A DNA stretch of 64,000 nucleotides from Methylomonas rhizoryzae (GTDB taxonomy: Bacteria; Pseudomonadota; Gammaproteobacteria; Methylococcales; Methylomonadaceae). Positions 1-8,923 of the stretch are shown one piece after another. Made by a program: the position numbers and the translations under genes. The notes beneath the pieces are model-generated. The model was not told the DNA's origin, did not search any database, and saw nothing but the letters and a program-made list of their open reading frames with translations. Every line of letters starts with the position of its first letter. The first letter of the stretch is position 1. Where the stretch lies: positions 310,001 to 374,000 of the forward strand of contig NZ_CP043929.1 of NCBI RefSeq assembly GCF_008632455.1. The letters are read 5' to 3'.

Positions 1-1
1 G

Positions 2-205
2 AATTTCGTGGTGCTGCAAGCGGGCGAGACCACGCTGGATTTGACAATCAACGCCTTAGCCGATGCCGACGGCGAGGCTTTGTCGGCCAGTCCCGCATCG
101 CTAACCGTTGCCGCAGTCCCTCTGCCGCCATCGTTGGTCATGATGGCGACCGGCCTGATGCTGCTGTACACACGCCGGCGAGAGCGAGGCCGGCAACCGG
201 CTTAG
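2..205 (+). CDS. C-terminal end of a VPLPP-tailed (PEP-CTERM-like) secreted protein, partial
   Basis: The open frame runs in from the left edge, so the true start lies outside the window. The visible 68 codons end in a proline motif (VPLPPS), a hydrophobic helix and an Arg-rich tip (TRRRERGR), the tripartite layout of PEP-CTERM-type surface-sorting signals. Three other proteins here carry a similar VPLPA tail, so the host probably has an exosortase-like sorting system. The body is too short to assign a function. The GTG at position 8 is probably internal, because the frame stays open upstream of it. Confidence 0.6.
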   Translation, partial: NFVVLQAGETTLDLTINALADADGEALSASPASLTVAAVPLPPSLVMMATGLMLLYTRRRERGRQPA

Positions 206-477
206 TCGGGTTAACCCCGATGTCCCGCTCGTCATCCCGCTATGCCGGCTAGGCAAATACTTTACTGAGCGACGTAAGTCGCGCTAGCCCCACCGCCCGG
301 TTTTGAGCCGGTCTCCATTCGTAAGCCGGCTCCGTCCCGGTTTGAACCGTACCCCTACCTGACTGCGTTACAGCTATAACCGGCATTGCGTCTTAGGATG
401 ATAGAATGCCGGCGGGTGTGGCGGTGCGCGCCGTCGATTCAGCAAACGAGACCGAAATCTTTGATAAAGAGGAATGT

Positions 478-3117
478 ATGCGTAGTTGGAAGCTAATACC
501 TACGTTAGTCGGTGTGACGATAGTCGGTGCTATCGTTTTGTACATCGCATTTTATTTCGTGTTTCTGGATTTCTTCGTCGATTTATGGTGGTTTAGGTCG
601 CTGGATTTCGAGACCTATTTCTGGCTGCGTTTGTTGTACCGATTCATTTTCTCCGGCGCGGTGACGCTATTTTTCTTTGGAGTGTTTCAATTTCATTTTT
701 GGATCGCGTCGCGTTATTTGGGTTTGAATCCGCCGGAGGAGGTCTGGTTGGACGACAAAAAACGCCGGCGTTTTCAACGTTTTGCCGACACATTCATGTC
801 CGGCTCGGTCAAGGTGTTTACTCCGGTTTCCGTGCTGTTGGCGGTCGCCATCGCCGTACCGTTTTATTTGCAGTGGGAAGACGCCTTGCTGTTTTTCTTC
901 GGGAACGACGCCAAAATCGCCGACCCGGTGTACGGCAACGACGTCAGTTTCTATCTATTTTCCTATCCGATTTACGTGTTGATCCAAAAGGAGCTATTGA
1001 CCACCGCGCTGATGGTGTTTCTGGCTACCGGTCTGTTGTATTGGATGGAACACATCTTTATTCCGAATCAAGGCAAGGAATTTCCGCTCGGAGCCAAGAT
1101 TCATATGACGGTACTGTTTTTGTTCGTTGTCCTGTTCGTCGTCTGGGGTTACTTGCTGGACCGCTTCGGCTTGTTGTTTACCAATACCCGCGAGCCGGTG
1201 TTTTTCGGACCGGGATTCGTCGATTTACGCTTCCATCTACCGCTGATTTGGTTGTCGATACTGGCATTTTTAGCGATTGCCGGTTCGCTGATTTTTTACG
1301 TGTTCTCGGAGCGGCACCGCAGCAAAACCCCGATTGTCATTTCCGTGTTGAGCTTTTCGGCCATTTTGCTGTTGAAAAACTCCGACATGCTGCCGGGATT
1401 GATCGACAAATTCATTGTTAGGCCGAATCCGACCCGCACCGAGGGCGCATTCATGAAATACAACATCGACGCGACGTTGACCGCCTACGGTTTGACCAAC
1501 ATCCATACCATCGAATTGCCGATCAAGTTGGAACCGACCAAGGACATCGAAGACTGGTCCAATAAGGAGCATTTCGAAAATATCCCGGTGTGGGATAGAG
1601 AGTTTTTGATCGACAGCTACCAGCAACTGCAAGCGATCAGGCCCTATTACCGCTTTACTACGGTGGACGAAGACCGCTACTTCATTCACGACCACCATCA
1701 GCAAGTGAATTTGGCGGCACGCGAAGTCAATATCAGCAACCTGCCGCGCGAAGCGCAAAACTGGGAGAACACCCATTTGCGCTATACCCACGGTTACGGC
1801 GCGGTGGTGTCGCCGGCGGCCCAGGATGCTGGCATTCCCATCGTTTGGTATTTAAGGGACTTGAATCTGACGTCCAACGTCGGTTTCGAAGTTAAATATC
1901 CGGATATTTATTACGGTCAAGAAAAATATCCTTACGCGATCGTGCCGAACAACTTAATCATCAAGGATATTTCCGGTTCGGATTTGGACGATACTCCGGA
2001 TTATCACGGCAACTCCGGCATACCGATTGCGTCGTACTTTCGCAAGTTGCTGTTTGCGTTTTATTTTAAAGACGAAAAGATATTTTTCTCGCCCAATATT
2101 ACCAAGCACAGCAAATTGTTGATTCGGCGTAACATCGACGAGCGTATCGCCACGCTGACGCCGTTCTTGCATTTGGATAAAGATCCGTATTTGGTCATCG
2201 AGAAAGAGCGCTTTTATTGGATACAAGACGCATACACCTTATCGGATAAATATCCGGTGTCTCAGCCGGCGGCGGACGACTTTTTGGACGGCAGTCAGAA
2301 ATTCAATTACATCCGCAACTCGGTGAAAATTGTGGTCGACGCCTACGACGGCAGCGTCGATTACTATATTGCCGAACCGGACGACCCTATCGTCAGCGCG
2401 TATAGCCGGGCGTATCCCGGCTTGTTCAAAAAACTGGAGGAAATGCCGGAGAGTTTGCTCAAGCATTTGCGCTACCCGCGCGATCTTTACTACATGCAGA
2501 TGAAGCTTTACGCCAAATATCACCAGGACAGTCCGGAGCTGTTCTACGAGCAGGCGGAAACGTGGCAATATGCGACGGTGGACGGCGAACCGGTGTTGCC
2601 GTACTTCATCACCATGGACTTCGGTCGCTGCGGCAATCGGGAGGAATTCGTGATGATCAACCCCATGACGCCGGTGCACAGGGATAACTTGAGCATGGTC
2701 GGCGTGGCCAGTACCCTGGATCAGCATGCCTGCGACAATAGTTATAAACCGGGCGTCACCATTTATAAATTTCCTAAGGCGGTGCAGGTCAACGGGCCGT
2801 CCCAGGTTAATGCGTTGATCGACCAAAATCCGGAGATAGCCGCCCAATTCACGCTGTGGAACCAGCTCGGTTCCGAGGTGAAAAAAGGCCGTATGGTGAT
2901 TCTGCCCATGGGTAATTCGGTGTTGTACGTGCAACCGATCTACATGTTAGCGACTAAAAACAAAATCCCGGAATTGGCGCGGGTCATTGTGTCCATCGGC
3001 AATCAGGTGGTGATGGACACCACGCTGTGGGGAGCGTTTGCCAGCTTGAAAGAGTCGTTCCTCAAGCAGGCAAACGGTTCGACGTCCGGCACTACGATTA
3101 AAGCCCCCAAGCAGTAA
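478..3117 (+). CDS. UPF0182 family membrane protein
   Basis: An 879-residue protein. The N-terminal third holds about six or seven hydrophobic segments (for example residues 8-30). A large soluble region follows with the family-typical strings NIPVWD, LQAIRPYYRF, DEDRYFI and YTHGYG. I recognise the UPF0182/COG1615 family, whose biochemical role is unknown. The ATG at 478 is chosen because an AGAGGA ribosome-binding sequence precedes it and a membrane helix starts right after; the frame is open back to 406, but that extension is polar and has no such signal. The phosphorylase-like gene follows 17 bp downstream on the same strand, so they may be co-transcribed. Confidence 0.85.
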   Translation: MRSWKLIPTLVGVTIVGAIVLYIAFYFVFLDFFVDLWWFRSLDFETYFWLRLLYRFIFSGAVTLFFFGVFQFHFWIASRYLGLNPPEEVWLDDKKRRRFQRFADTFMSGSVKVFTPVSVLLAVAIAVPFYLQWEDALLFFFGNDAKIADPVYGNDVSFYLFSYPIYVLIQKELLTTALMVFLATGLLYWMEHIFIPNQGKEFPLGAKIHMTVLFLFVVLFVVWGYLLDRFGLLFTNTREPVFFGPGFVDLRFHLPLIWLSILAFLAIAGSLIFYVFSERHRSKTPIVISVLSFSAILLLKNSDMLPGLIDKFIVRPNPTRTEGAFMKYNIDATLTAYGLTNIHTIELPIKLEPTKDIEDWSNKEHFENIPVWDREFLIDSYQQLQAIRPYYRFTTVDEDRYFIHDHHQQVNLAAREVNISNLPREAQNWENTHLRYTHGYGAVVSPAAQDAGIPIVWYLRDLNLTSNVGFEVKYPDIYYGQEKYPYAIVPNNLIIKDISGSDLDDTPDYHGNSGIPIASYFRKLLFAFYFKDEKIFFSPNITKHSKLLIRRNIDERIATLTPFLHLDKDPYLVIEKERFYWIQDAYTLSDKYPVSQPAADDFLDGSQKFNYIRNSVKIVVDAYDGSVDYYIAEPDDPIVSAYSRAYPGLFKKLEEMPESLLKHLRYPRDLYYMQMKLYAKYHQDSPELFYEQAETWQYATVDGEPVLPYFITMDFGRCGNREEFVMINPMTPVHRDNLSMVGVASTLDQHACDNSYKPGVTIYKFPKAVQVNGPSQVNALIDQNPEIAAQFTLWNQLGSEVKKGRMVILPMGNSVLYVQPIYMLATKNKIPELARVIVSIGNQVVMDTTLWGAFASLKESFLKQANGSTSGTTIKAPKQ

Positions 3118-3134
3118 GCGCTACCGTTTTTCGC

Positions 3135-3971
3135 ATGGCCGGGAGCAAGCAAACCGAAGTCAGCTATCGGCTATTGATATTTTGCGCGTTGTCATGCGAA
3201 GCCAAACCGCTGATCGAGTATTGGCGTTTGAGGGCTTTGCCGGGCCTGGGGCCGTTCGGTTTTTTTGCCGATCGCGATAAGGCCCTAGTCGTTAGCGGCA
3301 TAGGCAAAACCGCGATGGCGGCCGCAGTGGCGCACGCCTTGGCGGCTTTGCCGGTCGAGCCGCAGCCGGCGCTGTTGAATCTGGGGGTTGCCGGGCATGC
3401 CGAGGCGGCTTTAGGGCACGCGTATCTGGCGCACAAAATCACGGATGGCGATAACGGTAAAGTGTTTTATCCCCAGTTGCCATTCGTTGTACCGTGCCAA
3501 ACAGCTAAGCTTTGGAGTTTGTCCAAACCCTCGGCCGAGTATGCGCATGCCGGTTTATTGGATATGGAGGCCTCCGGTTTTGCCGAGATCGGCCTCAAAT
3601 TCAGCACGGCGGAGTTAGTGCACGCGCTGAAAGTAGTGTCCGACAACCCTAGCGAGCCGTTGGCGCAGGTTCAGCCGGATTTGGTTGCCAGTTTGATACG
3701 CCGGCATTTGCCTATCGTCGACAGTTTGAGTCAGGCCTTGTTGGAACTGCGCGCGGATTTACAGGAAACGGACGTGGAATTGTTCCATCGCTTGCGGCAA
3801 GAGTTTCATTTCAGCGTCACCGCTGCCGCACAGCTAAAAACCTTGTTGCAGCGTTGGTCGAGTCTGCGCGGCTTGGATTCTTGCCGGTGGCGGGAGCAAA
3901 ATTTGCGTAGCGGCAAAGAAGTGCTGGCCTGGTTGCAGCAGGAATTGGCGCAAACCGAGTTTTTTTTGTGA
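3135..3971 (+). CDS. Nucleoside-phosphorylase-like protein
   Basis: A 278-residue protein. The first half shows the PNP/UDP phosphorylase fold signature: an N-terminal strand (LLIFCALSCEAKPL), a glycine-rich VVSGIGKTAMAAAVAHAL segment around residues 54-72, LLNLGVAGHA near residue 83, and the DMEASGFAEI motif near residue 140 that in this family contacts the nucleoside. The last 90 residues are helical and outside the usual domain. It may act on a nucleoside or a hopanoid/futalosine-type substrate; the sequence does not say which. It lies between UPF0182 and sixA in a tight + strand run. Confidence 0.65.
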   Translation: MAGSKQTEVSYRLLIFCALSCEAKPLIEYWRLRALPGLGPFGFFADRDKALVVSGIGKTAMAAAVAHALAALPVEPQPALLNLGVAGHAEAALGHAYLAHKITDGDNGKVFYPQLPFVVPCQTAKLWSLSKPSAEYAHAGLLDMEASGFAEIGLKFSTAELVHALKVVSDNPSEPLAQVQPDLVASLIRRHLPIVDSLSQALLELRADLQETDVELFHRLRQEFHFSVTAAAQLKTLLQRWSSLRGLDSCRWREQNLRSGKEVLAWLQQELAQTEFFL

Positions 3972-4019
3972 TTACCGTTGTCGGGCCGATAGCATGCGCC
4001 CGGAAGGGGATATAAAGCT

Positions 4020-4499
4020 ATGTTGCTGACTTTTTTTCGGCATGCGACGGCCGAACAGCACGGTCTTTCCAAGCCTGATGCCGACAGGGCGTTAGTAGAA
4101 AAGGGCGAAAAACAAGTGCTTAGAGTTGCACAATTTTGCAGCCTACATCAATTGCTGCCGCAACGCCTGTTGACCAGCCCGCTGCTCCGGGCCCAACAGA
4201 CCGCGCAATTACTGCGGGGCGAGTTGAGCGGCTGTCCCGCGCCGGAGGTGGTGGATTGGTTAAGGTTAGGAACGCCGGTCCAAACGGCCGGGCGCCGGAT
4301 CGAAAGTCTTCGTCGCGAGGCCGACGATGTTTGGCTGGTTGGCCACGAGCCTGATATTTCCGCGCTGGTCGCCGAATTGCTTGGGATCGGCCAATTCTGT
4401 TTACAAGTAAAAAAAGCGTCTTTGACGCGATTACAGTTCGATAACGGGACGGGGCGATGGTTGTTATTGTGGAGCTTGCCTTGTGCTTTGATGCGGTAA
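4020..4499 (+). CDS. sixA: Phosphohistidine phosphatase SixA
   Basis: A 159-residue protein of the histidine phosphatase superfamily. The catalytic RHA motif is at residues 7-9 (FFRHATAE), the second-arm signature LLTSPLLRAQQTAQLL is near residue 50, and the second catalytic histidine is in VGHEPD near residue 104. The length fits SixA, which removes phosphate from His-phosphorylated signalling proteins in the cytoplasm. It starts 48 bp after the phosphorylase-like gene and ends 9 bp before mepA. Confidence 0.88.
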   Translation: MLLTFFRHATAEQHGLSKPDADRALVEKGEKQVLRVAQFCSLHQLLPQRLLTSPLLRAQQTAQLLRGELSGCPAPEVVDWLRLGTPVQTAGRRIESLRREADDVWLVGHEPDISALVAELLGIGQFCLQVKKASLTRLQFDNGTGRWLLLWSLPCALMR

Positions 4500-4508
4500 A
4501 CAACGGTT

Positions 4509-5357
4509 ATGAATAAACTAGTGTTATGTTTGATTGCGGCCGGGTTCAGCGCCAATTGCGCGGCTCGTTCGGAAGCGGAAATTTGGGCGAAAGTGGCAGC
4601 GCCGACTAAAAGCGCGCGGGCCGAAAGCATAGGCAGCTATACCAACGGCTGTTTGCGCGGCGCCCAGGCCTTGCCGGTTACCGGCGTCGGCTATCAAGTC
4701 ATGCGTTTGTCGCGTAACCGGTTTTACGGTCACCCGGATTTGGTCCGCTACATTCAAGACTTGGGCGCGTTTGCGTCAGGGCAAAAGCTGGGCACTTTGT
4801 TGGTCGGCGATTTAGGTCAGCCGCGCGGCGGCCCGACAGTCAGCGGCCATAAGAGCCACCAAACCGGGCTGGACGTGGATATGTGGTTTTTATTGCCGAA
4901 CAATTTGGAAAGCCGGGTGTTGTCCAGTCAGGAGCGGGAAAGCTGGGGAGCGCCTTCGATGTTGGATGCCCATAACGCCGTCGATTTCGGCCGTTGGACC
5001 CAAGCCCACGAACAGCTGTTGGAGACGGCGGCCCGCGATGCCAGGGTGGAGAGGATATTCGTCAATCCGGCGATCAAACAAGCCTTGTGTAACGATAAGG
5101 CGCGCTTCGCCGACAGCGCATGGTTACGCAAGATTCGTCCCTGGTGGAAACACGACGACCATTTTCACGTGCGGCTTAAGTGTCCCGGCGGCAGTGACGA
5201 TTGCAGCAGCCAGGAAGCGGTACCGGCAGGCGACGGGTGCGGCGCCGATTTAGCCTGGTGGTTCAGCGCCGAAGCGCTCGCCCCGCAGCCTGCCGCCAAG
5301 CCTAGCGTGAAACCGCCTTTGCCGGCTAAATGCGCCGAGGTATTGTCTCAGCCCTAA
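4509..5357 (+). CDS. mepA: Penicillin-insensitive murein endopeptidase MepA
   Basis: A 282-residue periplasmic LAS-type zinc peptidase that cuts D-Ala-mDAP cross-links in peptidoglycan. Residues 1-19 form a signal peptide. The metal site is visible as H114-x-x-H-x-x-x-x-D122 (SGHKSHQTGLDVD) and HDDHFHVRLKCPG at 215-227. The mature protein has several cysteines that may pair in the periplasm. The C-terminal 40 residues are Pro/Ala-rich. The start ATG lies 9 bp after the sixA stop, and the YheT-like gene follows 20 bp after the end. Confidence 0.92.
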   Translation: MNKLVLCLIAAGFSANCAARSEAEIWAKVAAPTKSARAESIGSYTNGCLRGAQALPVTGVGYQVMRLSRNRFYGHPDLVRYIQDLGAFASGQKLGTLLVGDLGQPRGGPTVSGHKSHQTGLDVDMWFLLPNNLESRVLSSQERESWGAPSMLDAHNAVDFGRWTQAHEQLLETAARDARVERIFVNPAIKQALCNDKARFADSAWLRKIRPWWKHDDHFHVRLKCPGGSDDCSSQEAVPAGDGCGADLAWWFSAEALAPQPAAKPSVKPPLPAKCAEVLSQP

Positions 5358-5377
5358 TTCCGTCCGGGTAGCTTGTT

Positions 5378-6385
5378 GTGCCAATCACACAAAAGCGCTT
5401 GCCGGGCGCTATTTGGCTGGGAAATCCGCATTGGCAGACCATTTATCCCGCCTTGTTGCGCGCTCCCCTAACGCTGTTTCGCACCCGGGAGCGTTTGCCA
5501 ACCCCGGACCAAGATTTTCTGGATTTGGATTGGTACGGCGAAACCGGGTCCGACGTCGTTATCATTTTGCACGGTTTGGCCGGCAGCTCCGAATCGCAAT
5601 ACGTGACGAGTTTGCAGCATTTGCTACGGCAACAGGGCTTTGCCAGTGTCGCGCTGAATTTTCGCGGTTGCAGCGGTCAACCCAACCGCTTGGCGCGCAG
5701 CTATCATTCCGGCGACACCGGCGATCTGAATATCGTATATCGCAGGTTGCGGCACAGATTTCCGCAAGCCAAGCTGTCGGCGGTCGGTTTTTCGTTGGGC
5801 GGAAACGTGTTGTTGAAATGGTTGGGCGAACAAGGCGAGCAGCTCGATTTGACGGCTGCGGTTGCGGTTTCCGTACCCTTGGTGTTAAGCGAATGCGCTG
5901 ACCGGATGGATAGCGGATTTTCCAAATTTTACAGCGCCTATTTGCTGGCCGAATTGCGCCGCTACATCGGCAAAAAACGGGTTTTTCTCGATGCGCAAGG
6001 TTTGGACGCCGAAGCGGAAAAATTGCGCAACCTCGGCGATCTGCGCCGCTTGAAGTCTTTTTGGCAATACGACGATCAAGTCACCGCACCCTTGCATGGC
6101 TTCGCCGGAGTCGACGATTATTACCGGCGCTCCAGCTCCCGGCAGTTTTTGGGCCGCATCGCAGTGCCGACCTTATTGATTCAAGCCGAGGACGATCCTT
6201 TCATGACGCGGGCGGTCTTACCCGCACCCGCTGAGCTGGCGGCACCGGTGACTTTGGAGCTTTACGACCGCGGCGGTCATGTCGGTTTTTTAGACGGCGT
6301 CGGCCGCAAGGCGCCGCATTCCTGGCTGGATAAGCGCATTGCGGCTTATTTGCTCGAGCGGCACGCGGGTTCCATCCGCCTGTAG
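5378..6385 (+). CDS. yheT: YheT-type alpha/beta hydrolase
   Basis: A 335-residue COG0429-type hydrolase. It begins with the family's typical GAIWLGNPHWQTIYPALLR. The oxyanion region is ILHGLAGSSESQYV, the nucleophile elbow is GFSLGGN near residue 138, and the terminal histidine is in YDRGGHVGF. ALNFRGCSG is also diagnostic. The physiological substrate of this family is unclear; esterase activity is expected. It starts with GTG at 5378 in the same run as mepA. The + strand operon ends here, and the accessory island begins immediately downstream. Confidence 0.88.
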   Translation: MPITQKRLPGAIWLGNPHWQTIYPALLRAPLTLFRTRERLPTPDQDFLDLDWYGETGSDVVIILHGLAGSSESQYVTSLQHLLRQQGFASVALNFRGCSGQPNRLARSYHSGDTGDLNIVYRRLRHRFPQAKLSAVGFSLGGNVLLKWLGEQGEQLDLTAAVAVSVPLVLSECADRMDSGFSKFYSAYLLAELRRYIGKKRVFLDAQGLDAEAEKLRNLGDLRRLKSFWQYDDQVTAPLHGFAGVDDYYRRSSSRQFLGRIAVPTLLIQAEDDPFMTRAVLPAPAELAAPVTLELYDRGGHVGFLDGVGRKAPHSWLDKRIAAYLLERHAGSIRL

Positions 6386-6486
6386 TTGGCCGGAATATTG
6401 AGTGCGCATATCGGATATCGGCGAATTAAGAATAAAACCTGGATTTCACCAGATCAACACAACATTCAGTTTGGTTGGCCAACTGC

Positions 6487-6711
6487 TCAAGCATTTGCAG
6501 TTCTGCAGGATTTGAAACCATCCGCTTTAATTTCGCCGCGACATTGGGCGCCTGTGAAGATTTGTTCGGTGAGTGGCAGATTGGCGCAAAGCGCAATGGC
6601 GTTGGGATTGGTCAACCAATCCGGCGCGTAACGAAATAACAGTTGGTACTGTTGGCTTTCCTGTAAATAACCGACCAATTGCTCGCCGGCAAATACGGCC
6701 AAGCGTTTCAT
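6487..6711 (-). pseudogene. hipA: hipA toxin remnant, N-terminal fragment
   Basis: The 74 codons match the start of HipA-type Ser/Thr kinases: MKRLAVFAGEQLVGYLQE, then RYAPDWL and ANLPLTEQIFTG. The frame then runs into unrelated residues and stops, so the kinase domain (HipA is about 400 residues) is missing. Just past the break another frame reads NPAELQMLEQLANQ, possibly more HipA-like material joined by a deletion; this is uncertain. The ATG overlaps the hipB stop codon (ATGA), the usual hipBA coupling. Confidence 0.7.
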
Positions 6712-6948
6712 GATTGCCTATCCATAATCACGACATCCAAGCCCAACAAATTCAGAGTATGCATGACCTTATCGAATTGCACCGTACCCTTGCCGTATTC
6801 CAGAGCGCTGATAAAGCGCGTACCGGCTTGGAGCCAGTCCTGCTAAATCGGCTTGCGTCAATCCTTGCGCTTTACGGTGAAGTGCGACGATTTGGCCCAA
6901 AACCATGGCATTCTGAATATTACCGAGCGGTGGTTTTGGGTTTGGCAT
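6708..6948 (-). pseudogene. hipB: hipB antitoxin remnant with +1 frameshift
   Basis: From the ATG at 6948 the frame reads GQIVALHRKAQGLTQADLAGLA, the first helices of an HTH_3/Xre domain, and then goes out of frame. Shifting by one base near 6830 restores AGTRFISALEYGKGTV followed by QFDKVMHTLNLLGLDVV, the rest of a HipB fold, ending in TGA at 6708-6710. The region is 241 bp (3n+1), as expected from a single-base insertion in an 80-codon gene. The pair is a dead type II toxin-antitoxin locus. Confidence 0.75.
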
Positions 6949-7362
6949 AGCATCGTGTTGTCGCTATATTCCCGATCGGGAGCTTTAGATGATGAGCCAT
7001 CCTTTTGCCAATCAAACGTTACCGGTCGGTAATTTATACCTATGAATAGCCTCGAAAGAGATCGCCGAGTTAAAGCAACGGCGTCACGCTTTGGATGAGG
7101 AGCGCGCGACGGTGGCACGAGCTTAAGGCAACGGCGCCAGAAGCAAATCGAACGCTCTGCGCAACGAGTGGGCTAGACAACAGTAATGCATCAATCAAGC
7201 CCGTCACCTTTTTGATTGAATCTCTCGATAAAATTGATTGGCGGCTTACGACCCTAATCCGACAGAAAAAGTTTAATTAGCGATGACAGTAAAAGGCAAA
7301 TAAGCTGTCATTCAAAATGTGATGACGCTACGGTAATCACGGCCCCAATTGGACGATCCGAC
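6949..7362. other. Intergenic stretch without a supported gene
   Basis: No convincing gene is seen. A 26-codon open stretch at 7046-7126 (+) encodes a charged, coiled-coil-like string (SKEIAELKQRRHALDEERA) but has a stop just upstream and no start codon, so it looks like debris of a larger gene. The 61-codon ORF at 7095-7280 has no ribosome-binding site and no family resemblance. The stretch ends at the IS5 target site. Confidence 0.5.
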
Positions 7363-7490
7363 TTAACAGGCTGTTGATTTTATCTCCCCTGTAACCCGCA
7401 TTGGCTGGTTGAGTCAGATGTGTTGGTAAATCATAAAGTATTGTTCTAAATGATAAAATAGTTCTATCTCCAATATATTGCACTGTCCCC

Positions 7491-8579
7491 ATGCGCGGCG
7501 CCGACATTACTCAAGAAGACCTGTTCAGTTACCGAACCCTGGAAAGTCGGATTCCCAAAAAGCATCCGCTACGCAAGCTGCGTCAAGTGGTCGACTTGTT
7601 GTTCGCCACGCTAAACGACGAGTTCGACGCGCTCTACGCTCGTCGCGGTCGAGATTCCATTCCGCCGGAACGCTTGTTGCGCGCCAGTTTGTTGCAAGTG
7701 CTATTTTCCATCCGTTCGGAACGGCAACTGGTGGAGCATATCGACTTCAACCTCTTGTACCGCTGGTTTGTCGGCTTGACGATAGATGACGAGGTGTGGG
7801 ATCACTCGACCTTCAGCGCCAACCGCGACCGTTTGCTCAACGAACGGATCAGTCGTTTGTTTTTCGAACGGGTACTGGCCTTGGCGGAGTGGAAACAGCT
7901 GATCTCTGACGAGCATTTCTCGGTGGACGGCACGCTGATTCAAGCTTGGGCCTCGCACAAAAGTTTCGTCAAAAAAGACGGCTCGACCCTGCCGCCGGAA
8001 GACGGCGGCCGCAATCCCACGGTCACCTTCAAAGGCGAGAAACGCAGTAACGAAACCCACGCATCACGCACCGATCCCGATGCCCGGTTGTACAAAAAGA
8101 GCGAGGGCGACAAGTCTCAGCTGGCTTTCCTCGGTCATGCCTTGATGGAGAACCGTAATGGCTTGGTCGTCGACGTCGAAGTCACCCAGGCCACCGGCAC
8201 CGCAGAACGCGAGGCGGCCCATGCCATGGTCAAACGCACGATCCACAAACCGGGCGCGACCTTGGCCGCCGACAAAAATTACGATACGCAGGATTTTGTC
8301 GCCAAGTTACGCCAGCGCAAAGTCACGCCGCATGTCGCCAGCAAGGAAAAAGGTTCGGCCATCGACGGACGTACCACACGGCATGAGGGTTACCGGAAAA
8401 GCTTCAACGTCCGCAAGCGGATCGAAGAAGTCTTCGGTTGGGCCAAGACGGTCGGCCCGCTACGCCAAACCAAGTTCCGGGGGTTAAAGAAGGTCGCCGC
8501 GCAAACGATTTTTACCTTTGCCGCCTATAACCTGACGCGCATGGGTACCATTTTCGGCTGGCGATACAGTACCGCCTAG
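7491..8579 (+). CDS. IS5-family transposase (copy 1)
   Basis: A 362-residue DDE transposase. The N-terminal DUF772-type region (LRKLRQVVDLLFATL to SERQLVEHIDFNLLYRWFVGL) is followed by the catalytic core: first Asp in HFSVDGTLIQAW near residue 144, second Asp in ADKNYDTQDF near residue 260, and Glu in RIEEVFGWAKT near residue 310. The frame is intact and full length, so this copy may be active. It differs from copy 2 at a few residues (for example LLFATL versus LLLATL and SFNV versus SLKI). The start ATG is 124 bp inside the left end. Confidence 0.93.
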   Translation: MRGADITQEDLFSYRTLESRIPKKHPLRKLRQVVDLLFATLNDEFDALYARRGRDSIPPERLLRASLLQVLFSIRSERQLVEHIDFNLLYRWFVGLTIDDEVWDHSTFSANRDRLLNERISRLFFERVLALAEWKQLISDEHFSVDGTLIQAWASHKSFVKKDGSTLPPEDGGRNPTVTFKGEKRSNETHASRTDPDARLYKKSEGDKSQLAFLGHALMENRNGLVVDVEVTQATGTAEREAAHAMVKRTIHKPGATLAADKNYDTQDFVAKLRQRKVTPHVASKEKGSAIDGRTTRHEGYRKSFNVRKRIEEVFGWAKTVGPLRQTKFRGLKKVAAQTIFTFAAYNLTRMGTIFGWRYSTA

Positions 8580-8597
8580 GCGGTGGTGCGCCTGAAA

Positions 8598-8708
8598 TCC
8601 GCCAAAAGGCGGAATTTAACGCCCTTCGGGGCGAATATAACCGGCTAAAACCGGTTTTTGAGGTGTGATCGGGCTTCCAGAAGCCCAACAAAACCAAAAA
8701 ATGGTTTT
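8598..8708. repeat. Row of five short hairpins at the IS5 right end
   Basis: Five perfect stem-loops follow each other within 111 bp between the transposase stop and the IS end. They are TCCGCC/GGCGGA (8598-8613), CGCCC/GGGCG (8620-8633), AACCGG/CCGGTT (8639-8656), GGGCTT/AAGCCC (8671-8686) and AAAACC/GGTTTT (8690-8708). All five recur in copy 2 at about 11045-11155. The third is followed by a short T run and could terminate transcription; the purpose of the row is unknown. Confidence 0.8.
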
Positions 8709-8923
8709 GAAGCCGAAGGCATATAGGCAAATTTCAACACCCTGTTAATGGTGTTCATTGGTCGAGTATGAAACGAAGAATGACAGAGTACAGACGTTTT
8801 TACATGCCAGGAGCAATCTAGTTTTGCACCGTTAACCTTGCCTTTACAAGATTGATGAATTACGAAATATCTTTCAATATGTAAAACAATGCAAACCCCA
8901 TAAGGCTATCAAAGGAAGTAAGT

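Larger units (their letters stand above)
7367..8744 (+). mobile_element. IS5-family insertion sequence, copy 1
   Basis: A 1,378-bp element bounded by imperfect inverted repeats (left end CAGGCTGTTGA, right end reading inward CAGGGTGTTGA). It is flanked by TTAA at 7363-7366 and 8745-8748, a 4-bp YTAA duplication typical of the IS5 group. It carries one transposase gene and, between that gene and the right end, a row of five hairpins. A second copy of identical length sits inverted at 11009-12386. The two copies differ at only scattered bases, which implies recent activity. Confidence 0.93.

Noticed and set aside
6714..6950. A + strand ORF over the hipB region
   Set aside because: The opposite strand reads as a helix-turn-helix antitoxin with one frameshift; this frame has no such content.
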